NCBI GenBank assembly: GCA_021798335.1
Contig: JAJZMI010000087.1
Span: 1-46,190, forward strand
Origin: Pseudomonadota bacterium
GTDB taxonomy: Bacteria > Pseudomonadota > Gammaproteobacteria > Steroidobacterales > Steroidobacteraceae
Length of the DNA: 46,190 nt
Reading direction: 5' to 3'
The position numbers were made by a program, and so were the translations under genes. Shown piece after piece: positions 19,202 through 28,620 of the stretch (position 1 is the first letter of the stretch; each line of letters begins with the position of its first letter). The notes under the pieces were generated by a model. The model saw only the letters and a program-made list of their open reading frames with translations. It ran no database searches and had not been told where the DNA came from.

Positions 19202-20470
19202 CTACAGCCAGCCCAGACCGCGGGCCAGCATGCTGATTGCCACCAGGAGGATCATCGGCACGAACACCTTCTTCAGGTGTACATTCGACATCCGATTGAG
19301 CGTCTTTGCGCCGAGCATCGAACCGCCGAGTACCCCGAGTGCCACCGGCGCGGCGATCAGCGGGTCGATGTCCCCACGTTGAAAGAAGATTCCGGCGGAC
19401 GCGGCCGCCGTCACACCGATCATGAAATTGCTGGTGGTGGTTGAGACCTTCATCGGCAACCGCATCGCGGTGTCCATCGCGAGCACCTTGAAAGTGCCAC
19501 TACCGATGCCGAGCAGACCGGAAATCAGTCCCGCCACGTACATCATGCCGAAGCCGATGCGCACGTGCGCGACGTGGTAGGGAATGTCCTGGTGCGTGCG
19601 GCGGTCCGAGTAAGTGCCGGGAAGTTTCAGTCCCGCGGCCCACTTGTGGTTCTGCACGTCCCGCGGCAGTTCTTCCCCGAGGCGTGCCACGAGCGGTATC
19701 GCCGAGATCAGCAGGACGATGCCGAACACGACGAACAGCACCGTATCGTTCAGCATGGATGAGATCAGGGCGCCGCAGACTGCTCCTGTGGTCGTCGCGA
19801 TCTCCAGGAACATGCCGACCCTGAGGTTGGTCATTCGATCGCGCACATAGGCCGCTGCCGCACCCGAGGAGGTGGCGATCACGGACACGATGGAGGCGCC
19901 GATCGCAGTGGCGAACGATACGTGGAAGACGAGCGTCAGGATCGGCACGATGAATACGCCGCCACCGAGCCCGGCCAGCGCGCCGACGAAGCCCGCGAAC
20001 ACGCTGCTCAACGCGATGAAGACCAGGGAGGCGAACGTGGTGTTCGGCACGTCCGTGAGGCCGGGCTTGCCCAGGTAGGGGCCGATCCCGAAGATGCTGA
20101 ACAGCAGGATGGCCAGAACGATCGCGGTGATGATGACGTAGGTGCGATCTTTCTCGATCGCAAAGGCGGCAATCGACACCGCGACGCGCAGGACCGGCGT
20201 GGCGAGCAGCACGAGCAGGCCGGCGGTGACGATTGCCACCGGCTCGATGGTCTTCAGGCCCGCGCCGACTTGCCCCAGGGTGTCGGGAAATGTCGTGTGG
20301 GGCAGCCGGCCCAGCAGGCGCAGCGCGTAGTAGTAGAGGATGCCGCCGAGTATTACTGCTACGCTCAGGAGTACGCCGCCGCGCAACACACCACTGATGA
20401 TGAGCTCTGTTTTGCGGATGAAGCTGTCATCCGGCCGGCCAGTCCTGTCGTTGATGGTGACGTTTGCCAT
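19202..20470 (-). CDS. DUF1634 + TauE/SafE-family membrane protein fusion
   Basis: N-term ISGVLRGGVLLSVAVILGGILYYY...VLRVAVSIAAFAIEKDRTYVIITAIVLAILLFSIF (DUF1634-like), then SSVFAGFVGALAGLGGGVFIVPILTLVFHVSFATAIGASIVSVIATSS...GLISGLLGIGSGTFKVLAMDTAMRLPMKVSTTTSNFMIGVTAAAS (TauE/SafE). Confidence 0.85.
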   Translation of the reverse strand: MANVTINDRTGRPDDSFIRKTELIISGVLRGGVLLSVAVILGGILYYYALRLLGRLPHTTFPDTLGQVGAGLKTIEPVAIVTAGLLVLLATPVLRVAVSIAAFAIEKDRTYVIITAIVLAILLFSIFGIGPYLGKPGLTDVPNTTFASLVFIALSSVFAGFVGALAGLGGGVFIVPILTLVFHVSFATAIGASIVSVIATSSGAAAAYVRDRMTNLRVGMFLEIATTTGAVCGALISSMLNDTVLFVVFGIVLLISAIPLVARLGEELPRDVQNHKWAAGLKLPGTYSDRRTHQDIPYHVAHVRIGFGMMYVAGLISGLLGIGSGTFKVLAMDTAMRLPMKVSTTTSNFMIGVTAAASAGIFFQRGDIDPLIAAPVALGVLGGSMLGAKTLNRMSNVHLKKVFVPMILLVAISMLARGLGWL

Positions 20471-20605
20471 CCGAGTGCCGGGGTGTATCTGAACTTTCCT
20501 CTACTCGAGACCGCTGCAGGGGTGAGAATCCCGGCCGCAACAGTCCCGCTCACGGGGGCGGGCGCTGCGGCGGCGACAGTCTACTGCCGCTGCGAATTTG
20601 CGACC

Positions 20606-20655
20606 CAAAAAAATAAAAAAAAACCTTTAGCCGCGACCTTCAGAGGTGCGCGGCT
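20606..20655 (-). terminator. Strong intrinsic terminator on the minus strand
   Basis: Minus strand AGCCGCG-C-ACC-TCTGAA-GGT-CGCGGCT followed by AAAGG and a long T-rich run (TTTTTTTTTATTTTTTT). Confidence 0.82.
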
Positions 20656-20799
20656 CACGACCGTATTTTGACAGTTCGCGCGCCGTGCGTGCAGCCCGGC
20701 TTTGGGATGTGCGTCGCTGTTTCGCGGCAGATTTCCGCAGCCTCGGATGGGGGCGGCCGCGCCCCACCCGAGCGGCATGGCGGCCGCCGCCGGCGGACA

Positions 20800-21082
20800 T
20801 CGGCTGACGGCGCTCGATCGATCAGCCACAACCGCTTCAGCAACTCGTCCCGGTCCGTTTTCAGATGGGCTGCGACGTCGCCAAGAATCGCAGCGAGCGT
20901 GCCGACCTCGAGGGGCCATGCGCCGGAATCGTTGCGTGATGAACGGGGGCTGAATCAGCCGTCAATCGAAGATGACTGCCGCTGTGGCGTACGATGCGGT
21001 AGCCGCCGCGGCCGAGTGTTCTTGTGAGCTCATTGCCGTCCAAATTTGCTCCCGGCAAGTTTGTCGAACCTACGGTTCTCAT
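20800..21082 (-). pseudogene. Frameshifted HicA-like (YcfA family) toxin remnant
   Basis: Frame 1: LPGANLDGNELTRTLGRGGYRIVRHSGSHLRLTADSAPVHHATIPAHGP; then after a one-base shift in a C4 run (plus 20912-20915): LEVGTLAAILGDVAAHLKTDRDELLKRLWL. Together they match the HicA pattern GY.i.RQ.GSH.rl...vtiPaH.pl.vGTL.aIl. Confidence 0.75.
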
Positions 21083-21091
21083 CCTGTCCCC

Positions 21092-21138
21092 GCCAAAACG
21101 TCGAGGCCCGCCGGTGGGCGGGCCTCTCTCGTTTTGGC
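21092..21138 (-). terminator. Hairpin immediately 3' of tRNA-Gln
   Basis: GAGGCCCGCC-GGTG-GGCGGGCCTC (10-bp stem) flanked by outer arms GCCAAAACG/CGTTTTGGC; minus-strand T4 run follows the inner stem. Confidence 0.65.
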
Positions 21139-21208
21139 TGGGGGACTAGGATTCGAACCTAGGTAAACGGAGTCAGAGTCCGTTGTCCTACCACTAGACG
21201 ATCCCCCA
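21135..21208 (-). tRNA. glnX: tRNA-Gln (anticodon CTG), CCA encoded
   Basis: Minus strand TGGGGGATCGTCTAGTGGTAGGACAACGGACTCTGACTCCGTTTACCTAGGTTCGAATCCTAGTCCCCCAGCCA; acceptor TGGGGGA/TCCCCCA, anticodon loop CTCTGAC. The symbol is generic. Confidence 0.93.
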
Positions 21209-21356
21209 AAATTCCATGCGGCACTCGTGCAGCTTTACCTCGTATTGAAGCCAGATCCGCTTTCGATCGCAAGCCACCGCCGGGGAATCAGGATTGCGGG
21301 GCTCATCCTGAGCCTCGGCCCTTCGGGCCCGGCGCCGCGCGCGGCCGAAAATCGTT

Positions 21357-21416
21357 GCCGGCGACCGGATCGAACCCGGGCAAGCGGAGTCGCAGTCCGT
21401 TGTCTTGCCCTCCGGC
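21357..21416 (-). pseudogene. Degenerate tRNA-like element lacking a proper D-arm
   Basis: Minus strand GCCGGAGGGCAAGACAACGGACTGCGACTCCGCTTGCCCGGGTTCGATCCGGTCGCCGGC; anticodon arm nearly identical to the adjacent tRNA-Gln (GACAACGGACTxxGACTCCG), a GTTCGATCC T-arm-like box, 6/7 acceptor pairs, D-arm missing. Confidence 0.55.
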
Positions 21417-21505
21417 CCAGCCGCACATCCGGGCAGCACGCGTATCGAGCGGATCGCGCCGGGGCAGCCATTGAAACCTGCCTCGGCGAGAGCTTCAAGA
21501 CCCGG

Positions 21506-21898
21506 TCAGCGCTTGGAGTACTGGGTGCCGCGGCGTGCTTTGCGCCGGCCGACTTTCTTGCGCTCCACCTCGCGCGCGTCGCGGGTGACGAAGCCCGCGT
21601 CACGCAGCGGTTTGCGGTAAGTCTCGTCGTACTGGATCAGCGCGCGGGTGATGCCGTGGCGGATGGCGCCTGCCTGGCCCGTGATGCCACCACCGTCGAC
21701 CGTGACACTGATGTCGAATCGACCGGTGAGTTCCAGGGCCTCGAGCGGCTGGCGCACGATCATTCGTCCGGTCTCGCGGCCGAAGAATTCATCGAGCGGC
21801 CGATCGTTGACGGTGATCTGGCCCGTGCCGGAGCGCAGGTAAACGCGCGCCGTAGCGGTTTTGCGCCGACCCGTGCCGTAATTTTGCTGGACTGCCAT
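21506..21898 (-). CDS. rpsI: 30S ribosomal protein S9
   Basis: [41 protein letters not shown]...[23 protein letters not shown]...[18 protein letters not shown]. Confidence 0.98.
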   Translation of the reverse strand: MAVQQNYGTGRRKTATARVYLRSGTGQITVNDRPLDEFFGRETGRMIVRQPLEALELTGRFDISVTVDGGGITGQAGAIRHGITRALIQYDETYRKPLRDAGFVTRDAREVERKKVGRRKARRGTQYSKR

Positions 21899-21989
21899 TC
21901 GATAAACCTCAAAAGATTCCATCCCGGGAGCGTGACGTCTGCCCACTCAAACTCGAGCGGGTGCTCGTCGGGTCAGTGTCCCCGAGCCT

Positions 21990-22418
21990 TCAGATCGCAA
22001 GCGGACGCGGCTGCTGAGCCTGGTGCGGATGCTCTCCGCCGGCAAACACATGCAGCTTTCTGAACATGCGCCGACCCAGCGGGTTCTTCGGCAGCATCCC
22101 CTTGACCGCGAATTCGATCGCCCGCTCGGGGTGCTCGGCGAGCAGCTTCTCGAGCGCAATCGACTTGATGCCGCCGATGTGCCCGGTGTGGTGATAGTAG
22201 ATCTTGTCGGTGAGCTTGCGGCCGGTGACACGCACCTTGCCGGCATTGAGCACCACGATGTGGTCGCCCATGTCGACGTGGGGGCTGTAATCAGCCTTAT
22301 GCTTGCCTTTTAGGCGATGGGCGATTTGCGTCGCGAGGCGCCCGAGCGTCTTGCCGGTCGCATCGACTACGAACCAATCGCCCCGGACACTGCCGGATTT
22401 GGCGAAAACCGTCTTCAT
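21990..22418 (-). CDS. rplM: 50S ribosomal protein L13
   Basis: [85 protein letters not shown]. Confidence 0.98.
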   Translation of the reverse strand: MKTVFAKSGSVRGDWFVVDATGKTLGRLATQIAHRLKGKHKADYSPHVDMGDHIVVLNAGKVRVTGRKLTDKIYYHHTGHIGGIKSIALEKLLAEHPERAIEFAVKGMLPKNPLGRRMFRKLHVFAGGEHPHQAQQPRPLAI

Positions 22419-22580
22419 ATGAGCCTCAGCAGGGGGGCTTCGATCCAAAGAGGACCCGATTCAAAGGGCCGGCAAGTCTACTGAAGGCGCGCGCGCATTG
22501 CAAAAAGCCCATGCCGGCGGCCCGTGTCCACGCAGTCAGTTCGGCCCCCGCCGGCGCCCGAAGCTTCTATAATACGTTCC

Positions 22581-23219
22581 ATGGAAGCTTGCCGCTCCTT
22601 CGATTCCTGGGTGGCCGCCGCCGACCGGGCGCTGCGGGCCTTGTGGGCACCCGCACATCCGGCACGACCCGTTCCGGGCGGACCTGACGCAGCAAAGTCC
22701 GAGCTGACGGCAGGCGAACGGCGGCAAGCCGCATCGCTGATGCGAGTGAACCATGCCGGCGAAATCGCCGCGCAAGCCCTCTATCATGGGCAGGCGCTCG
22801 TGGCACGCGATGATGCCACGCGGGAGATGCTGCTGAAGGCGGCCCGGGAAGAGACCGACCACCTCGCCTGGTGTTCGACCCGCCTCACCGAGCTCACCTC
22901 CCGCCCCAGCGTGCTCGATCCGTTGTGGTATGCCGGCTCGTTCGCGATCGGGGCCCTGGCCGGCTTGCTGGGTGATCGCGTGAGCCTGGGATTCGTCGTC
23001 GAGACTGAGCGGCAAGTCGAGGGGCACCTCGACGGGCACCTAGGGGCGCTGCCGCCGCATGATTATCGCAGCCGCGCCATCGTGGAACAGATGCGGGCCG
23101 ACGAGATCATGCACGGCGCGCATGCCAAGGCCGCCGGCGGCATCGACCTGCCGTCGCCGGTTCGAGCGCTGATGGGTGCGACGGCGAGAGTCATGACCAC
23201 GACCGCGCACTGGATCTGA
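22581..23219 (+). CDS. coq7: Demethoxyubiquinone hydroxylase Coq7
   Basis: [55 protein letters not shown]...[17 protein letters not shown] (read [17 protein letters not shown]); di-iron motif. TATAAT 7 nt upstream of ATG. Confidence 0.92.
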   Translation: MEACRSFDSWVAAADRALRALWAPAHPARPVPGGPDAAKSELTAGERRQAASLMRVNHAGEIAAQALYHGQALVARDDATREMLLKAAREETDHLAWCSTRLTELTSRPSVLDPLWYAGSFAIGALAGLLGDRVSLGFVVETERQVEGHLDGHLGALPPHDYRSRAIVEQMRADEIMHGAHAKAAGGIDLPSPVRALMGATARVMTTTAHWI

Positions 23220-23250
23220 TCACGGCGGCGGCCGTGATACCTCTGGTTTT
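23219..23250 (+). terminator. Hairpin at the 3' end of coq7
   Basis: ATCACGGC-GGCG-GCCGTGAT 8-bp perfect stem, short T4 run 8 nt later. Confidence 0.45.
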
Positions 23251-23273
23251 CGCAGCTTCCGGTGCGGTAGCCT

Positions 23274-23302
23274 TTTACCTGACGAGGTAAATTAAGTAAT
23301 CT
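23274..23302 (+). promoter_or_regulatory. crp upstream promoter with palindrome TTTACCT-GACG-AGGTAAA
   Basis: 7-bp perfect inverted repeat (23274-23291) whose left arm overlaps a -35-like TTTACC, 17 nt from -10-like TAATCT (23297-23302). Confidence 0.45.
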
Positions 23303-23338
23303 TCTCCTGAAGCCCGTCCACACGGGGGGGAGCCGGCA

Positions 23339-24073
23339 ATGGAAGAAAACATCGTCAAGCCGCTGAGTGACATTCCGGCGATCAATCGGTTCCTCAGTTA
23401 TTGCCGCATCCGTACCGTTCCTTCGAAGACCGTCGTGATTCATGCCGGTGATCTGCCCGACGTTCTCTACTACATCATCAGCGGCTCGGTCGAAGTGATG
23501 ATCGAGGACGAGGAAGGCAATGAAATGGTTCTTGCCTACCTCAATCGGGGCCAGTTCTTCGGCGAGATGGGCCTGTTTTTCCAGGACGAGGCAACCCGCA
23601 GCGCGTGGGTGCGCACGCGTAACGCCTGTGAGCTGGCGGAGATGACCTACTCGCGCTTCCGCCAGATTGCCGCCGAGAGCCCGGGGTTGGTGTTCGAGCT
23701 TGCGACACAGCTCGCGACGCGTCTCGATCGTACCAATCGAAAGCTCGGCGACCTCGCGTTCGTGGATGTGACCGGGCGCGTCGCGCACGCCATCAATAAT
23801 CTTTGTGAAGAACCGGATGCCATGACGCACCCGGAGGGCATGCAGATCAAGGTCAGCCGGCAAGAGCTGTCCCGCCTGGTCGGCTGCTCGCGCGAGATGG
23901 CGGGCCGGGTCCTGAAGGTGCTTGAGGATCAGGGGCTGCTGCGCGCCACCGGCAAGACGATCGTGGTCTTCAATGCCCGGCCGAAGATGCGGACACGTCC
24001 GGTGGTCGTCCCGGTCAAGCAATCGGGCAAGCCGGCCCGCCCCGCGGGCTCCGGACCGCAACAGGAAGATTGA
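23339..24073 (+). CDS. crp: CRP/Vfr/Clp-type transcriptional regulator
   Basis: YYIISGSVEVMIEDEEGNEMVLAYLNRGQFFGEMGLF...VSRQELSRLVGCSREMAGRVLKVLEDQGLL (HTH). Confidence 0.9.
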   Translation: MEENIVKPLSDIPAINRFLSYCRIRTVPSKTVVIHAGDLPDVLYYIISGSVEVMIEDEEGNEMVLAYLNRGQFFGEMGLFFQDEATRSAWVRTRNACELAEMTYSRFRQIAAESPGLVFELATQLATRLDRTNRKLGDLAFVDVTGRVAHAINNLCEEPDAMTHPEGMQIKVSRQELSRLVGCSREMAGRVLKVLEDQGLLRATGKTIVVFNARPKMRTRPVVVPVKQSGKPARPAGSGPQQED

Positions 24074-24094
24074 GGCGCGCCGCGCGCGCCTGTC

Positions 24095-24763
24095 TCAGGC
24101 GCTGGCGATCTGTGCGCGCATGGCCCGCAGCGTCGCCGCGTAGTCGTCGCTGCCGAAGATGGCCGATCCGGCCACGAAGGTATCCGCGCCGGCTCGCGCG
24201 CAGGCCTGGATATTCTCGACCTTGATCCCGCCGTCGACTTCCAGACGTATGGCCCGGCCGCTGGACTCGATTCGCTGGCGCACCGCGTCGAGCTTGCGCA
24301 GCGCCGTGGGGATGAATCGCTGCCCCGCAAACCCCGGGTTGACGGACATGATCAGCACCAGGTCGAGCTTCTCGAGCGTGTAATCGAGCCAGTCGAGCGG
24401 CGTGCCGGGGTTGATCGCCAGTCCGGGGCGGCAGCCGTGCTCGCGGATCAGATCGATGGTGCGATCCACGTGATCGACCGCCTCGGGATGAAACGTGATG
24501 AAGCCGGCACCGGCGCGCGCGAAGTCCGGCACGATCCGCTCGACCGGACGAATCATCAAGTGGACGTCGATCGGTACTTTCGTTCCGTGTCGGTGCAGTG
24601 CCTCGCACACGAGCGGTCCGATCGTCAGATTCGGCACATAGTGATTGTCCATCACGTCGAAGTGGATCAGATCGGCGCCGGCGTCCACGACGGCATCGAC
24701 CTCCTCTGCGAGCCGCGCGAAGTCGGCCGAGAGTATGGATGGGGCGATCCACGGGGTGTTCAT
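24095..24763 (-). CDS. rpe: Ribulose-phosphate 3-epimerase
   Basis: [45 protein letters not shown]...[20 protein letters not shown]...[10 protein letters not shown]. Confidence 0.96.
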   Translation of the reverse strand: MNTPWIAPSILSADFARLAEEVDAVVDAGADLIHFDVMDNHYVPNLTIGPLVCEALHRHGTKVPIDVHLMIRPVERIVPDFARAGAGFITFHPEAVDHVDRTIDLIREHGCRPGLAINPGTPLDWLDYTLEKLDLVLIMSVNPGFAGQRFIPTALRKLDAVRQRIESSGRAIRLEVDGGIKVENIQACARAGADTFVAGSAIFGSDDYAATLRAMRAQIASA

Positions 24764-25656
24764 GCGGCCGGTCCGCTCAAACGGCGCAGCGCCTCATGGT
24801 ACTTCTCGCTGGTGCGCGCAATGATTTCAGGCGGGAGTTTCGGACCCGGAGCCTGTTTGTTCCAGTCGAGTGTCTCAAGGTAATCGCGCACGAACTGCTT
24901 GTCGAAACTCGGCGGGCTGGTGCCGGGCCGGTACGAATCCGCCGGCCAGAATCTCGAGGAATCGGGCGTCAGCGCCTCGTCGATCAGCGTCAGCGTGCCG
25001 TGCTCGTCGAGACCGAATTCGAACTTGGTATCGGCGATGATGATGCCGCGCCGCCGTGCATGCGCGGCGGCGAACGTGTATAGCGCGATGGCGGTATCGC
25101 GCACCTTGGCGGCAAGCGCAGCGCCGATCAGTTTCTCGGTTTCGGTGAACGAGATGTTCTGGTCGTGCTCGCCCGCGGCCGCTTTGGTCGCCGGCGTGAA
25201 GATCGGCTCCGGCAGTGCCCCCGCAAGAGGCAGGCCCGCGGGCAGGGCGGTGCCGCATACCTGCCCGGTCTTCTGGTAATCCTTCCATCCCGATCCGATG
25301 AGGTAGCCCCGCACCACGGCCTCGATCGGCAGCGGCCGCAGCCGCTTGACGATCGCGGCGCGCTCGGCGAGCAGCGCGCGCTCCTCGGGGTTGGTGACCA
25401 CCGTCTCGATCGCCCGCCCGGTGAGGTGATTCGGCACGATATGGGCCGTACGCTCGAACCAGAATTGCGAGATGCGGTTCAGAACCTGCCCCTTGCCGGG
25501 GATGGGGTCGGGCAGCACCACGTCGAAGGCCGACAGGCGATCGGTGGTGACGATCAGCAGCGCATCCGCCCCCACTGCGTAAATGTCCCGAACCTTGCCT
25601 GCGTGGACCTTCTCCAGAGCGCGCAGCGAGGTCCGGTAAACGGTTGTGGCAGCCAT
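24760..25656 (-). CDS. purC: Phosphoribosylaminoimidazole-succinocarboxamide synthase
   Basis: [51 protein letters not shown]...[39 protein letters not shown]. Confidence 0.95.
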   Translation of the reverse strand: MAATTVYRTSLRALEKVHAGKVRDIYAVGADALLIVTTDRLSAFDVVLPDPIPGKGQVLNRISQFWFERTAHIVPNHLTGRAIETVVTNPEERALLAERAAIVKRLRPLPIEAVVRGYLIGSGWKDYQKTGQVCGTALPAGLPLAGALPEPIFTPATKAAAGEHDQNISFTETEKLIGAALAAKVRDTAIALYTFAAAHARRRGIIIADTKFEFGLDEHGTLTLIDEALTPDSSRFWPADSYRPGTSPPSFDKQFVRDYLETLDWNKQAPGPKLPPEIIARTSEKYHEALRRLSGPAA

Positions 25657-25705
25657 GCTTGCTACTATAGCAGTGCATGCACGGCCCGCACGTCCACCCT
25701 CGTCC

Positions 25706-26497
25706 ATGAAGTACACCGGCAAGGTCGCCGGCGGTCTGCTCGGCTTGGTACTCGGCTTCGGCCCCATCGGGGCCGTGCTCGGGGTTCTGATCGGACATCA
25801 GTTCGACGTCTACGCCGAGCAGCGTTCGGGCCGCACGACGCACTCGGCGGCGATCGGCGAACGATTCTTCCGCGCGACGTTCCGCGTCATGGGCTGCCTT
25901 GCCAAGGCGGACGGGCGGGTCTCCGAACAGGAAATCGCCGCCGCGCGTGGGGTGATGACGCAGCTGCGGTTGTCCGCTGCGCAGGTGCGCTCGGCTATCG
26001 AATATTTCACGGAAGGCAAGCAGCCGCAGTTCGATCTGCAAGCGGAGCTTGCCGAACTCAATCGCGCCTGCCTCGGCCGGCCGCACCTGAAGCGTGTGTT
26101 CGTCGAATTGCAGGTGCGCGCCGCGCTTGCCGGTAATGACCTCGAGGGACCCGTGCGGCGAATGCTCGCGAGCATCGCCGCGCGGCTCGGTCTGTCGGGG
26201 CTCGAGTTCGCGCAGATCGAGGCGGCGCTGCGCATTCAGGCTCACGCCTTCGGGCAGCCGCCCGGTCGTGATACGGCACAGGACCTCGAGCGCGCCTACA
26301 GCGTTCTCGGGGTGAGCCCGGGGGACAGCGATCGCGACATCGTGAAGGCCTACCGCAGGCAGCTCAGCCGCAACCATCCCGACAAGCTCAAGGCCAACGG
26401 CCTGCCGGATTCGATGCTCGAGCATGCCAAGCAACGGACGCAGCAAGTCATCGAGGCCTTCGAGCTGATTCGGGCTCGGCGGGGGATGAGGACTTGA
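25706..26497 (+). CDS. djlA: DnaJ-like co-chaperone DjlA (TerB-like + J domain)
   Basis: GKVAGGLLGLVLGFGPIGAVLGVLIGHQFD...MGCLAKADGRVSEQEI...DLERAYSVLGVSPGDSDRDIVKAYRRQLSRNHPDKL. Confidence 0.9.
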   Translation: MKYTGKVAGGLLGLVLGFGPIGAVLGVLIGHQFDVYAEQRSGRTTHSAAIGERFFRATFRVMGCLAKADGRVSEQEIAAARGVMTQLRLSAAQVRSAIEYFTEGKQPQFDLQAELAELNRACLGRPHLKRVFVELQVRAALAGNDLEGPVRRMLASIAARLGLSGLEFAQIEAALRIQAHAFGQPPGRDTAQDLERAYSVLGVSPGDSDRDIVKAYRRQLSRNHPDKLKANGLPDSMLEHAKQRTQQVIEAFELIRARRGMRT

Positions 26498-26550
26498 GCC
26501 GTGCAGCGCACTGGGCAAGCGAACGCGCCCAGGCGTAATCTTCCTGCGTC

Positions 26551-27900
26551 ATGTGGGCAAAATTCTGGTCATTTCTCGATGACTGGTTCTTCGGCGGCGC
26601 CGGGCGCAGCCCGGTGGAGCGCGGTCCGTTCATCCATGGGCTGAGCTACGTCTACGCCGTAGTGCGCGATCTGCTGACTCGCGGGGAGATCAACCTGCGG
26701 GCTATGAGCCTGGTGTATACGACCCTGCTCACGCTGATTCCCTTGGCGGCCTTCAGTTTCGCGATCCTCAAGCTCCTCGGCGCCGGCGGCGACCTTGCGC
26801 CGGTGGTCTATCAATTCTTCAGCGCGCTCGGCCCGCAGGAGGCTCCCAAGCTGACATCGCGCGTGGTGCTGTTCGCCAATCGGATCGGCGGCGGGTTGCT
26901 CGGCTCGGTCGGCCTGGCGCTGCTCGCCGTGACGCTGATCATCACGATCAAGAAGGTCGAGGACAGCTTCAATTTCCTCTGGCGCGTGCAGAAACCGCGC
27001 AGTCTGGCCCGCCGCGTCACCGAATATCTGACGCTGCTGGTCGTCGGCCCGATTCTTCTGGTGATGTTCATCGGGCTGTCGCACCGCGCGATCGACAGCG
27101 CGCCGTTTCGCGATCTGAGGCACCTGCCACTGCTCGATATCCTGACGGCGGCGGGGATCAAGCTCGCGCCCTACGTCATGGGCATCGTGTTCTTCACCGG
27201 TCTCTATATTCTGGTGCCGAACACCCGGGTGCGACTGCGTCCGGCGCTGATCGGCGCGGTGGTGGCGGGGATCCTGTGGGCGGCGGTCGGGCACATGTTC
27301 ACGGCCTTCGTGGTGCACTCGCCGCGCCTGGCGATCGTCTACGCCGGATTCGCATTCATCGTGGCGGCCCTGCTGTGGACGTACTCCGGATGGCTCATCC
27401 TGCTCGCGGGGGCGCTGCTGTCCTTCTACGTTCAGAACCCGGCCTACCTGCGCCTCGGGCTGCAGGCGCTGGAGCTCTCGGGCGCCGAGGTCGAGCAGCT
27501 CTCGCTGCGGGTGATGTATCTGGTGGGGCGCGCGTATCTCACGGGCGAGCGGCGTTGGCGTCTGAGCAGTCTCGCGGCCGAACTCGGCCTGCCCTCCGTT
27601 GCCGTGGCGGAAACGGTTTTGCCCCTGGAGCGCGCCGGGATCCTGCTGGTGACCGAGGAGGACGAGCTGGTGCCCGCGCGCGATCTGGGGCGCATCACGG
27701 TTGCGGAAATATTGGAGGTCGCGCGCAACCGGCAAACGGGCGATTTCAATCCGCGCGTGCTGCCGATTGCCCCGGTGGACCGCCTGCTCGGGGCGATCGA
27801 CGAGGCGCGTCGCGGCCGCTGCGGTGATCTTACGCTGCGCGACCTGGTTCAGGAGCCGCCCCGGGCGACCCTGGTGTTGGCCTCCGGCAACGGTCCGTGA
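26551..27900 (+). CDS. YihY/BrkB family inner-membrane protein
   Basis: NLRAMSLVYTTLLTLIPLAAFSFAILKLLG...ALLWTYSGWLILLAGALLSFYVQNPAYL, multiple TM, C-terminal winged-helix-like region. Confidence 0.88.
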   Translation: MWAKFWSFLDDWFFGGAGRSPVERGPFIHGLSYVYAVVRDLLTRGEINLRAMSLVYTTLLTLIPLAAFSFAILKLLGAGGDLAPVVYQFFSALGPQEAPKLTSRVVLFANRIGGGLLGSVGLALLAVTLIITIKKVEDSFNFLWRVQKPRSLARRVTEYLTLLVVGPILLVMFIGLSHRAIDSAPFRDLRHLPLLDILTAAGIKLAPYVMGIVFFTGLYILVPNTRVRLRPALIGAVVAGILWAAVGHMFTAFVVHSPRLAIVYAGFAFIVAALLWTYSGWLILLAGALLSFYVQNPAYLRLGLQALELSGAEVEQLSLRVMYLVGRAYLTGERRWRLSSLAAELGLPSVAVAETVLPLERAGILLVTEEDELVPARDLGRITVAEILEVARNRQTGDFNPRVLPIAPVDRLLGAIDEARRGRCGDLTLRDLVQEPPRATLVLASGNGP

Positions 27901-27910
27901 GGCGCGCCGC

Positions 27911-28594
27911 CTAGATCGTCTCCGTGCCGGTTTCCGTGCCGACCAGCAGCAGGTCCGCCGGCCGCAGCGCAAACAATCCCACGGTGACCACGCCCGTGAT
28001 GGCATCGAGCTCGCGCTCGAGCGCCGGGGGATCGCCGATCGGCAGTCCATGCACGTCGATGATCTGGTTGCCGTTGTCGGTCACGAAGCCCCGACGCCAC
28101 ACCGCGCGGCCGCCCCGCGCCTCGATCGCGCGTGTCACCAGCGCGCGCGCCATCGGAATGACCTCGATCGGCAGGGGAAACGCTCCCAGAGCCTCGGCGA
28201 GCTTGCCGTCATCGATGATGCACACGAAGCGCTCGGCAGCCGCTGCCACGATCTTCTCGCGCGTGAGCGCGCCGCCCCCACCCTTGATCAAGTGCCGGGC
28301 ACGGGTGGCCTGGTCGGCTCCGTCGATGTACAGATGTACCGTGCCGACCTCGTTGAGGTCGAGCACCTCGATGCCGGCGGCGCGCAGCAGGGCGCTGGTC
28401 GCTTCGGAACTCGACACGGCCGCCTGGATCAACCCCGGTTGCCCGGCCAGCGCCTCGATGAAATACGCCACGGTCGAGCCGGTTCCCACGCCGAGCACGC
28501 TGCCCGACTCGACGTAGTGCAGCGCGGTCTGCGCGCAGCGGCGCTTCTTGGCGCGGACCTCGTCCTGTGTCGGACCGGTTGTGGGCTGTGTCAC
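27911..28594 (-). CDS. rpiA: Ribose-5-phosphate isomerase A
   Basis: [20 protein letters not shown]...[64 protein letters not shown]; start uncertain (ORF open to 28663). Confidence 0.94.
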   Translation of the reverse strand: MTQPTTGPTQDEVRAKKRRCAQTALHYVESGSVLGVGTGSTVAYFIEALAGQPGLIQAAVSSSEATSALLRAAGIEVLDLNEVGTVHLYIDGADQATRARHLIKGGGGALTREKIVAAAAERFVCIIDDGKLAEALGAFPLPIEVIPMARALVTRAIEARGGRAVWRRGFVTDNGNQIIDVHGLPIGDPPALERELDAITGVVTVGLFALRPADLLLVGTETGTETI

Positions 28595-28620
28595 GGACTT
28601 TCCCGGGGCTGGAAACGAAT

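Noticed and set aside
19173-20330. Plus-strand ORFs antisense to the TauE-like gene (e.g. 19922-20671)
   Set aside because: Asp/Arg/Glu-rich shadow frames with no family resemblance.
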